From: GCA-2748575 sp965222725 | GTDB lineage: Bacteria > Pseudomonadota > Gammaproteobacteria > Pseudomonadales > Ketobacteraceae | Direction: 5' to 3' | Length of the DNA: 64,000 bases | Assembly: GCA_965222725.1 (NCBI GenBank) | Contig: OZ244969.1 | Coordinates: 3,720,001-3,784,000 of the forward strand | Part shown: positions 32,966-39,935 of the stretch, piece by piece | How positions within the stretch are numbered: position 1 is the stretch's first letter | Layout: each line of letters begins with the position of its first letter | Position numbers and translations under genes: made by a program | The notes under the pieces: generated by a model | Database searches by the model: none | What the model saw: the letters and a program-made list of their open reading frames with translations, nothing else | Told to the model about the DNA's origin: nothing

Positions 32966-34333
32966 TTATCGCTTGTTCTCCAGTTGCCGCGCGATCAGGC
33001 CGGCACTTTGTTCATCCAGTATCTGGATAAAACGCTGGCTGCGGGCGGCGATGCCGGCATGCATAAAGAGCAGCGGCACGGCCACGATCAGGCCCAGCAT
33101 GGTGGTGACCAGTGCCTGGGAAATGCCACCGGCCATGAGTTTGGGGTCGCCGGTGCCGAACAGGGTAATGGCCTGAAAGGTGCCGATCATACCGGTAACG
33201 GTACCCAGCAATCCTAACAGCGGTGCGATGGCGGCCAGCAGTTTTACAATGCGAACACCGCGGCTCAGGGCCGGGGTTTCTTTCAGAATGGCTTCGTCCA
33301 GGCGCAGCTCCAGGGTTTCCAGATCTTCGCTGCTGTTGCTGTCAAATACCTGCAGCACACGGCCAAGGGGATTGTTTTCCTGAGGTTTGTCCGGCGCCTC
33401 AAGTTGCTGGCGGATCTTGCTGCCAATACGGGAAAGGCGCCAGAATCGCTCCGCGCCCACCAGAATACCCAGCAGGCCCAGGGCCAGAATAATGTAGCCG
33501 ATAACGCCACCCTGCTGAACCCGCTCCAGTGCGCTGGGTGATTGCACCAGCATCCCCAGAATGGAGCCTCTGGTGGGATCAATCGTCATGGGGCCCACAC
33601 CAGCAGAGAGCTGGCCAATATCCTGTGCCAGTGAGCTGTGGGGCTGGCCGGGCTGACGGGACAGGGTGATCAGTTGTCCGGTTTCTGCCAGATAGTTCAG
33701 GTACTTTCCGTCAGACACGGCAGTGAAGGTGCCGATTCGGGTAACCGGCCGCTGGAGGCTCACACCATCGACACCGATCACGTCGGCATTGAAGGTAACC
33801 ACCTTGCCGGATTCCGTCATTTCCTGTTGCAGGGTGTACCACAGGGTTTCCAGCTCAGAAACTGTGGGCAGGGCCCTGGAGTTTGCCAGGTTTTCGATAG
33901 GAGGTACGCGGCCGGTATGTTGCGCCGATACCAGCGAATCGCTGATAACGGCTTTAAGATCACCGGCGGACTGGCGTACAACGCCAAAGACTTCACCCAG
34001 GGTGCCAGTGCGCTGGTGGAGGATCTCTGTCAGCTCCGCGAGTTTTTCCTCGTTGGATTCAAACAGGGATTTAAGGCGGTCGCTTTCCGCCTGGGTGCGG
34101 ACCAGTTCAGCTTCCGCCTGTTTCAACAGTGTTTGTTGCTGGCTTTTTTCTGCCAGGAATCGCTGTTCCCGTGCCTTGTTGCGTCGGCCTTCTTCGCCCT
34201 GGGAGGCTTTTACCTGACGCAGCAGTTCATCCAGAGACGCCGCGCTCTTGCCGGTGTCCGCCATGGCGGAGTTGAGTGATCCCAGGCCAAGGCCAATACA
34301 GAGGAGCGTTGTCTTGATACCACGAATTCCCAT
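32966..34333 (-). CDS. ttpC: TtpC-type ExbB-like protein with long periplasmic coiled-coil domain
   Basis: A 455-residue protein: signal sequence (TTLLCIGLGLGSLNSAMA), a coiled-coil stretch with Glu/Gln/Arg heptads (about 30-115, e.g. LAEKSQQQTLLKQAEAELVR), a mixed periplasmic region to about 270, and a C-terminal MotA/TolQ/ExbB domain with helices at about 285, 365 and 405 (AAIAPLLGLLGTVTGMIGTF, SQALVTTMLGLIVAVPLLFM). This is the layout of TtpC, an extra component needed for TonB2-dependent iron-siderophore uptake in Vibrio. Its start overlaps the previous stop by 1 nt (TGATG). Confidence 0.9.
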   Translation of the reverse strand: MGIRGIKTTLLCIGLGLGSLNSAMADTGKSAASLDELLRQVKASQGEEGRRNKAREQRFLAEKSQQQTLLKQAEAELVRTQAESDRLKSLFESNEEKLAELTEILHQRTGTLGEVFGVVRQSAGDLKAVISDSLVSAQHTGRVPPIENLANSRALPTVSELETLWYTLQQEMTESGKVVTFNADVIGVDGVSLQRPVTRIGTFTAVSDGKYLNYLAETGQLITLSRQPGQPHSSLAQDIGQLSAGVGPMTIDPTRGSILGMLVQSPSALERVQQGGVIGYIILALGLLGILVGAERFWRLSRIGSKIRQQLEAPDKPQENNPLGRVLQVFDSNSSEDLETLELRLDEAILKETPALSRGVRIVKLLAAIAPLLGLLGTVTGMIGTFQAITLFGTGDPKLMAGGISQALVTTMLGLIVAVPLLFMHAGIAARSQRFIQILDEQSAGLIARQLENKR

Positions 34334-35145
34334 CAGCCTTCACCTCCGTCGGTCATGGTGGGGGCACTGACCGGTAACACCAGCAGGTCCGGTGCGGCCT
34401 GTTTGCGGGCAATGCGCAGGCCCTGATTCAGGGCGCTGCGGTAGGAAGAATCCATGGCAACCCAGGATTCGCTGGCCTTGTCCCAGCGGCCCAGTTCTTT
34501 GCCGTCCAGAGTCTGATAGAAAAGGCCAACCCGGCCAATCCGCAGAAAGTCCACGGTGCGCGGGCCGGCGCCGCTGTTCAGGGGTGCGCGGTAGGCTTCT
34601 ATAGTGCGACCGTAGTCATTTTCGATCTGGTAGGCTTCCACCAGCTGACGGAATTTTTCGGAGACGGATACATCGGCGCGATTGAGGGTGTCTTCCAGTC
34701 GGGTCAGACGCTGTTCCCGCTCGTCGGGCAGAAAGGGCACATCCAGAGCAATAAACTGTTCCAGGCTGTCCAGCATGCGCAGCATTAAAGGGGTGATTTC
34801 CCGCTGGGTGATTTCGATATCCTGGATCTGTTGCTGCAGGGACTGCATTTCCTTCAACTGGGAATCAATCAACCGCTGCAGCTGGGAGTTGTAAACCTTG
34901 AGAGTGTCGGTCTGACGGGTTACCACCCGGTACTGTTCAATGAGCTCGCGACTGGCGTCATCAATCCTGTTAATGCGCTGTTGGGAGCGGGAGCCGGCAT
35001 TGTGGGTATCTACCACGGTGTCCAGGGCCTGTTCGGCCTGGTTTGCCTGCGCCCCAAGGGGCAGCAGGGCCGCAATCAGCAGCACCTGTATCCGTAAGGA
35101 AAGGGTTGCTGATATACGCTTGGCGACTAACTGAATACTAGGCAT
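34333..35145 (-). CDS. DUF3450 family periplasmic coiled-coil protein
   Basis: A 270-residue exported protein (signal SLRIQVLLIAALLPLGAQA) that is mostly helical, with a coiled coil at about 85-135 (SQLQRLIDSQLKEMQSLQQQ). The C-terminal part has the DUF3450 blocks LNSGAGPRTVDFLRIGRVGL, FYQTLDGKELGRWD and WVAMDSSYRSALNQGLRIA. DUF3450 genes head TtpC-TonB2 operons in Vibrio, Shewanella and relatives, as here. The function is unknown; association with TtpC is the simplest reading. The promoter must lie in 35146-35244. Confidence 0.9.
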   Translation of the reverse strand: MPSIQLVAKRISATLSLRIQVLLIAALLPLGAQANQAEQALDTVVDTHNAGSRSQQRINRIDDASRELIEQYRVVTRQTDTLKVYNSQLQRLIDSQLKEMQSLQQQIQDIEITQREITPLMLRMLDSLEQFIALDVPFLPDEREQRLTRLEDTLNRADVSVSEKFRQLVEAYQIENDYGRTIEAYRAPLNSGAGPRTVDFLRIGRVGLFYQTLDGKELGRWDKASESWVAMDSSYRSALNQGLRIARKQAAPDLLVLPVSAPTMTDGGEG

Positions 35146-35210
35146 CGGTTTTCCATCAATTGCGTTGCAAAATTAACGGGCCGATTTTACAGGGTTAGGG
35201 TGGCTTGGTG

Positions 35211-35229
35211 CAAATAAGAATTATTGGCA
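35211..35229 (-). promoter_or_regulatory. Candidate weak Fur-like box upstream of the TonB operon
   Basis: CAAATAAGAATTATTGGCA is partly palindromic and AT-rich, loosely like a Fur box, and lies 66 bp upstream of the DUF3450 start in the only region able to hold that promoter. The match is weaker than those at 26.7 kb. Confidence 0.35.
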
Positions 35230-35244
35230 TTTATGCGTTATGCA

Positions 35245-36477
35245 TCAAGACGCCAGTCGCAAAGCAGAGTGCAGCAGTACGTTGCAGCCTTTTTCCACAT
35301 CATGCCAGTGGCTCCATTCGTCGGGCGCGTGGCTGACACCGCCCACACTGGGAATGAATATCAGGCCGGTGGGGGTAATTTCGGAGAAAAACTGGGCATC
35401 ATGGCCGGCGCCACTGGGCATGACAATGTATTCATAATTCAGGGATTTGCTCACGTCACTGATCAGATCCTGCATCTCTTTGTTGCAGGGTTTGGGCTCC
35501 AGCCAGCTCATTTGCTCGTACTCGAACATGAGACCGTGCTTGCGGGCAATGGCAGAGAGCACCTTGCGGCAGGATTCCGAGACCTGGGTCATCACCACTT
35601 CTGACATGTCGCGGCCCACCAGGGTAAATTCGGCATTGCCGGGCACTGTGTGAGCATATCCCGGTTTTAGTTCCACACGGCCAATGGTGAGCCGGGTGGA
35701 ATCGCTGCCTTCCTCATCAATAATGCGGGAAATCTCGTGGGCAAAATCCGCAACCCCCATAAAGGCATCGCTACGCAGATCCATGGGTGCGGTGCCGGCA
35801 TGGTCCGCTTTGCCGATAAATTTGATCAGCCATTTGAACACGCCGGAAATGCCTTCCACCACACCGATGGTTTTTTTCACCTTTTCCAGTACCGGGCCCT
35901 GTTCAATGTGCAGTTCCAGAAACGCGGCTATGTCTTTCGGATCTTTGGCGGCGTCCAGCGCATGGTGGTAAAACAACTGGCAGCTTGCCATGGCGTCACG
36001 CAGCAATTCGCCGTTGGGATCCCGGGCCCGTTCCAGCCAGTCCAGGGTCAGGTGGCCGGTTAATGCCTGCGCTCCCAGCATGCCGCCAAAGCGGCCTTCC
36101 TCTTCGCTGGTGGCTATTACTTCCACGGCATGCTTGAGCGGCACATTGTTTTCCTTGAAAACCCGGATCACTTCCAGGCCTGCAACAACTCCCAGTACAC
36201 CATCAAAAATACCGCCGCAGGGTACCGAATCCAGATGGGAGCCAATGATCAATGCTTTGCTATCCGCCGGGCCATAACGGCCGATCACATTACCCGCGCC
36301 ATCCATGGTGGAATCAACACCGATAGTACTGAACGCCTCCTGCAGCCATTGCCTTGCCTGCATATCGGCGGGTGTAAAACCCTGGCGGTAAATGCCGCGG
36401 TCGTCGGGGTTGTAACCAATCCGTCCCAGGCTGTAGATATCTTTCTGAATACGCTCAAGATTAATTTTCAGATCCAT
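35245..36477 (-). CDS. Zn-dependent amidohydrolase of the N-carbamoyl-L-amino-acid hydrolase/allantoate amidohydrolase family (M20-like)
   Basis: A 410-residue metallopeptidase-fold hydrolase. Metal-ligand motifs are visible: GSHLDSVPCGGIFDG (His about 81, Asp about 92), ATSEEEGRFGG (Glu-Glu about 127), LELHIEQGP (His about 192) and C-terminal GVSHAPDEW (His about 383). The dimerisation/lid domain holds the carbamoylase-type GKADHAGTAPMDLRSDA, and the substrate loop SGAGHDAQF is typical of the ureide-hydrolysing branch. Family members cleave N-carbamoyl amino acids, beta-ureidopropionate, allantoate or ureidoglycolate. The gene is divergent from a Dur3-like transporter/carbamoyltransferase operon, which supports a ureido substrate. 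The exact one is unknown. Confidence 0.88.
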   Translation of the reverse strand: MDLKINLERIQKDIYSLGRIGYNPDDRGIYRQGFTPADMQARQWLQEAFSTIGVDSTMDGAGNVIGRYGPADSKALIIGSHLDSVPCGGIFDGVLGVVAGLEVIRVFKENNVPLKHAVEVIATSEEEGRFGGMLGAQALTGHLTLDWLERARDPNGELLRDAMASCQLFYHHALDAAKDPKDIAAFLELHIEQGPVLEKVKKTIGVVEGISGVFKWLIKFIGKADHAGTAPMDLRSDAFMGVADFAHEISRIIDEEGSDSTRLTIGRVELKPGYAHTVPGNAEFTLVGRDMSEVVMTQVSESCRKVLSAIARKHGLMFEYEQMSWLEPKPCNKEMQDLISDVSKSLNYEYIVMPSGAGHDAQFFSEITPTGLIFIPSVGGVSHAPDEWSHWHDVEKGCNVLLHSALRLAS

Positions 36478-36570
36478 GGGTAACCCCGCGGCTGGAAAGT
36501 GTGTGCTGATAAGGCTGCCAGCGTTGTAATGCTAAGCCTTGCAAAGAATAGACTATTAAGCAAGTTGGCT

Positions 36571-36588
36571 GTTTTTCCCGGGAAAAAC
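36571..36588. promoter_or_regulatory. Perfect 18-bp palindrome in the divergent promoter region
   Basis: GTTTTTCCCGGGAAAAAC is an exact inverted repeat with no spacer, midway between the start of the Zn-hydrolase gene (36477) and the operon starting at 36659. This is a natural operator position for a dimeric regulator controlling both units. No matching regulator gene lies next to it. Confidence 0.55.
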
Positions 36589-36658
36589 GACGATTTAGAA
36601 TTATCCGGGTGAGTGTGCTAGGCTGGTCACAGCATCACGCGGAAGGTGCTGGTTTAAT

Positions 36659-37279
36659 ATGACGATGAATTCCGATAAACGTGAGAAGACTATAAATAAC
36701 GTCACCATACTTTTCAGATTATCAGCTTTCAGGGTCCACTCATTTGTTCGTTATCTGTGTGTTGCTGTCGCCAGCCTGTGTGTTGGCGGTATCACTTTTA
36801 TCAGTGCTCCTGCGTTTGCCGGAACAGAACAAACTGAAAGCACACCAGATAATAAAATCCATCCGTTGCAATTGAGCGCGTCTGAGTCTTTGTCTACCGC
36901 AGGATATTTTCAGTTAACCTGGGAATTTCCCGACAGTGGTAATGGCAATACAGACGCCACGACCTTTGTGCTGCAGCAATCCATTGATGATACCTTTGCA
37001 AATGCCACTGAATGGCAAATCAGCCGTGACATGAGCTTTTCCATGAGCGGGCTTGAATCCGGTCATTACTTCTATAGAGTGGGCACTTATTCCAAACCGC
37101 GCGCCTGGAGCAACCTGGTGGAAGTGCAGGTTGCCCATCATGGTTTGTTCAAAGCCTTCGGGCTTTTCAGTTTGGGTGCGGTGATATTCATTGCACTGAT
37201 CAGTGTGATCTTGATCAATCGTCATCAAAATAATTCTCAGCAAAATTTCCAGCAAAGCTCTCAATCCTCCAGGGGCTGA
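36659..37279 (+). CDS. Membrane-anchored protein with fibronectin type III-like domain
   Basis: A 206-residue protein, first gene of the carbamoyltransferase operon. A basic N terminus is followed by a signal/anchor helix (FVRYLCVAVASLCVGGITFI, about 29-48). Residues about 70-160 form an Fn3-like beta domain (LSTAGYFQLTWEFPDSG, FVLQQSIDDTFANATEWQI, GLESGHYFYRVGTYSKPRAW, where YFYRV and the W are Fn3 hallmarks). A C-terminal helix (LFSLGAVIFIALISVILI, about 173-190) ends in a Gln/Asn/Ser-rich tail. So the Fn3-like domain is periplasmic between two membrane anchors. It lies 5 bp before the symporter gene, suggesting a partner or sensor role for transport. I know of no described function. Confidence 0.65.
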   Translation: MTMNSDKREKTINNVTILFRLSAFRVHSFVRYLCVAVASLCVGGITFISAPAFAGTEQTESTPDNKIHPLQLSASESLSTAGYFQLTWEFPDSGNGNTDATTFVLQQSIDDTFANATEWQISRDMSFSMSGLESGHYFYRVGTYSKPRAWSNLVEVQVAHHGLFKAFGLFSLGAVIFIALISVILINRHQNNSQQNFQQSSQSSRG

Positions 37280-37284
37280 TCATC

Positions 37285-38712
37285 ATGGATTCCTTTTTTC
37301 TTAGCCCGGTGGTGGCTTTTGTCTTGTTGTTTGTTTTTTCTGTTATCTGGTTATTGCTGGGCTGGTGGCTGGGTCGCGCCAACAAAAGTGCAGAAGATTA
37401 TATGCTGGCCGGGCGCAAAGTCGGGCTGGCACTGGCCACGGCAACCGCCATGGCCACCTGGGTAACATCCAACACAACCATGGCGGCACCGCAACTGGCA
37501 TACCAGCTGGGAGTGTGGGGCATGGTTGGCTATTCCCTGGGGGCCGTTGGCCTGCTGTTGTTTGCACCCATAGCGGCGCGAATCAAAACCCTGTTACCCC
37601 GGGGGTTTACCAGTGGTGATTTTATCCGGCTGCGTTACGGCACCTGGACCTGGCGAATCTTTTTGCTGATCTCTCTGGTGTATGCCTTTGGCTGGCTGAT
37701 CAGCCTGGGCATGGCCGGTGGTGTGGTGGTTAATGCACTGAGTGGCCTGGATTATGAAGTGGGTATGACGGTGATACTGGCGGTATGCGTTGGTTATACG
37801 CTGATGGGCGGGTTGCGGGCAGTGATCGCCACGGATTTTATTCAGTGCCTGATTATTATTCTGGGCCTGCTGGGGCTTGCCTGGATTGTGATAGATCAGG
37901 TGGGCTTTGACAGCATTCATGTCACCCTGTCGGATGAACGTCCCGCTTTGCTGAACTTGTTGTTTCCGGCGGCCATCATGTTTCTGTTTAACAATCTGCT
38001 GTTTGGTGTGGGCGAAATTTTTCATTCCAATGTCTGGTGGTCACGGGCTTTTGCTTTTGACAAAGGCGTGGGCGCAAAAGCCTATTTCACCGCCGGGTTG
38101 ATGTGGCTTCCGATTCCGGTGGTGGCGGGTTTTGTGGCATTGGCTGCGCCGGCCCTGGGGATTTCCGTACCGGCGGCGGATATGGTGGGGCCACTGGTTG
38201 CGAGGCAGCTCCTTGGCAAGCTGGGCGCCATTGTGGTGTTTGTTGTGGTGTTCTCTGCGCTTGCTTCAAGCCTTGATTCTTTGCTGGCGGCTACATCGGA
38301 TCTGATTACCGAGGATATTTACAGAGGCCATATTAATCCCCGGGCAACGGACGCCCAATTACACAAGGCCAGCAAAATAACGGTGCTGGGATTGGGCGTG
38401 TTTGCCTGGTTGCTCTGTCTGCCCAAGATCGCCACTCTGGCGTCGTTGCTGTATTTTATGGGGGCCTTCGTGGCCAGTGCCATATGGCCTATCGTGTTGG
38501 GTATTTATTACGGCAGGGCCAACGGTATAACCGCGGGCCTGGCCATGCTGGCGGGTACTGTTGCAGGGTTGTGGAGTTACTTTGCTATTGGTTTTTACGT
38601 GGCAGCGCTGGTTTCCTGCGGAGTATCCCTGGCGGTTATGCTGCTGGGAAGCGCATGGTGCAATGCCGGATTCCGTTTCGAGAACAAGAGCCAACCACAG
38701 GAGGTTTCCTGA
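37285..38712 (+). CDS. Sodium:solute symporter (SSS family, Dur3-like)
   Basis: A 475-residue SSS transporter with about 13 hydrophobic helices. The opening (SAEDYMLAGRKVGLALATA, TWVTSNTTMAAPQLAYQLGV) and the late block (FSALASSLDSLLAATSDLIT followed by EDIYRGHINPRATDAQLHKA) resemble the Dur3 urea-transporter branch more than proline or solute transporters such as PutP. The FSALASSLDS segment carries Ser residues used for Na2-site binding in this superfamily. Expected function is Na+-driven uptake of a small polar compound; urea, a ureide or an amide are candidates given the neighbours. The next small gene starts 3 bp after the stop, so they are co-translated. Confidence 0.88.
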   Translation: MDSFFLSPVVAFVLLFVFSVIWLLLGWWLGRANKSAEDYMLAGRKVGLALATATAMATWVTSNTTMAAPQLAYQLGVWGMVGYSLGAVGLLLFAPIAARIKTLLPRGFTSGDFIRLRYGTWTWRIFLLISLVYAFGWLISLGMAGGVVVNALSGLDYEVGMTVILAVCVGYTLMGGLRAVIATDFIQCLIIILGLLGLAWIVIDQVGFDSIHVTLSDERPALLNLLFPAAIMFLFNNLLFGVGEIFHSNVWWSRAFAFDKGVGAKAYFTAGLMWLPIPVVAGFVALAAPALGISVPAADMVGPLVARQLLGKLGAIVVFVVVFSALASSLDSLLAATSDLITEDIYRGHINPRATDAQLHKASKITVLGLGVFAWLLCLPKIATLASLLYFMGAFVASAIWPIVLGIYYGRANGITAGLAMLAGTVAGLWSYFAIGFYVAALVSCGVSLAVMLLGSAWCNAGFRFENKSQPQEVS

Positions 38713-38715
38713 ACA

Positions 38716-38838
38716 ATGACCATGTCTGTCGATGCACTCAGCCTGCTGGTTTACAGTGCCGTGTTTATTACCATGATAACCCCTGTTGTGCTGGTGGCCC
38801 TGGTTATCAAAGACTGGAAACAGGGTAAGTTATGGTAG
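38716..38838 (+). CDS. 40-residue membrane peptide, probable symporter small accessory subunit
   Basis: A 40-residue open frame preceded by a near-perfect AGGAGG site (38699-38704). It encodes one membrane helix (about residues 8-31, LSLLVYSAVFITMITPVVLV) and a short basic C terminus (KDWKQGKLW). Tiny one-helix proteins following SSS symporter genes are a recurring arrangement. The start lies 3 bp after the symporter stop and the end overlaps the carbamoyltransferase start by 7 nt, so it is fully embedded in the operon. Expression is inferred from the ribosome-binding site and packing. Confidence 0.72.
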   Translation: MTMSVDALSLLVYSAVFITMITPVVLVALVIKDWKQGKLW

Positions 38839-39914
38839 ATCTGTCCCGATTGAAGCAATCTGTCAGTCTTAAGCGTGGCCGACTGGATACTTACGGTAAT
38901 GCTCACCCCAAACAGCTGTTAAGAGTCATTCAGGAAGATGGTGATTATCTGAGGGCCATCGCCAATCAGCATATCGTCACCATTGATCAGTTTGAGTCCA
39001 TGACACTGCTGCAACTGTTTCGCCTGGCGGCCAAATACGAAAGCAACCCGGATCGTTATACCTCGCCCTTGCAGGGCAAGATCCTGATCAGTGCCTTTTA
39101 CGAACCCAGCACCCGCACCCGTTTGTCGTTTGAAAGCGCCTGGCACCGCCTGGGTGGGGATATCATGTCCATTACCGATCGTTCCACCACCGGTATTGCC
39201 AAAGGCGAATCCCTGGCGGACGTGGGCGAAATGTTCAATAACTACTGTGATTGTGTTGTGCTCCGGGATACCCGGGAAGAATCTTTATATGAAATGATGG
39301 CGACATTGCGTGTGCCTATTATCAATGCAGGTAACGGGGTTGATGAACACCCCACCCAGGCACTGGCAGACATGTACACGATTTTTAAATGGCGTCCGGA
39401 TCTGGTGTACAAGGAAATTCCCGAATACGAACGCATTAACGTGGGTATTGTTGGTTTGCCCAGCCGCATGCGCACAGTGCGCAGTTTGCTCAAGGTGTTT
39501 GCAAAATTTCCCCAGGCGTTTCGTAAAATCACCATCATCCATGACAACCCCGATGATGTGATTTTTTCGGATGATCAGCGCCAGGAACTGGAAGCTGCCG
39601 GGTTGCGAATTTGCCTGGCAACCAGTGTGGAGGAGGTGCTGCCTCAGCTCGATGTGATTTATATCAATGCCATTGCCTGGGTGGGCGAATCTTTTGAATC
39701 CTACGAAGGCAAGGTGCGCCTGCATCGCGATATGCCCTTCAAGGAGAACGCCATTATTCTGCACCCGTTAGCCCGGGGTGATGAGCTGGATACCAGCCTG
39801 GATGAAACCTGTCACAACTGGTATTTCTCTCAGGCCCGCGGTGCGGTGTTTGTGCGCATGGCACTGTTGACCTGTATGGTACAGCGTACCTCCAGGGTCA
39901 TGGATGTTATCTGA
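38832..39914 (+). CDS. Aspartate/ornithine carbamoyltransferase family protein of unknown acceptor
   Basis: A 360-residue carbamoyltransferase. Carbamoyl-phosphate binding is intact: FYEPSTRTRLSFE (Ser93-Thr-Arg-Thr-Arg97), the 80s-loop-like STTGIAKGESLAD with its lysine (about 127), and DEHPTQALADMYTIF (about 172). The acceptor-binding part does not match known enzymes. ATCase should have a TRVQKER-type segment and OTCase a DVWxSMG segment, but here it reads VIYINAIAWVGESFESYEGK, and the ATCase HPLPRVDE motif is changed to HPLARGDEL. It is about 50 residues longer than ATCase catalytic chains, mainly at the N terminus. So it very likely transfers (or phosphorolyses) a carbamoyl group on an uncharacterised acceptor. 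It sits between a Dur3-like transporter and an AsnB-like enzyme. Confidence 0.85.
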   Translation: MVDLSRLKQSVSLKRGRLDTYGNAHPKQLLRVIQEDGDYLRAIANQHIVTIDQFESMTLLQLFRLAAKYESNPDRYTSPLQGKILISAFYEPSTRTRLSFESAWHRLGGDIMSITDRSTTGIAKGESLADVGEMFNNYCDCVVLRDTREESLYEMMATLRVPIINAGNGVDEHPTQALADMYTIFKWRPDLVYKEIPEYERINVGIVGLPSRMRTVRSLLKVFAKFPQAFRKITIIHDNPDDVIFSDDQRQELEAAGLRICLATSVEEVLPQLDVIYINAIAWVGESFESYEGKVRLHRDMPFKENAIILHPLARGDELDTSLDETCHNWYFSQARGAVFVRMALLTCMVQRTSRVMDVI

Positions 39915-39935
39915 TTTTTTAACCGGAGTTTGATT

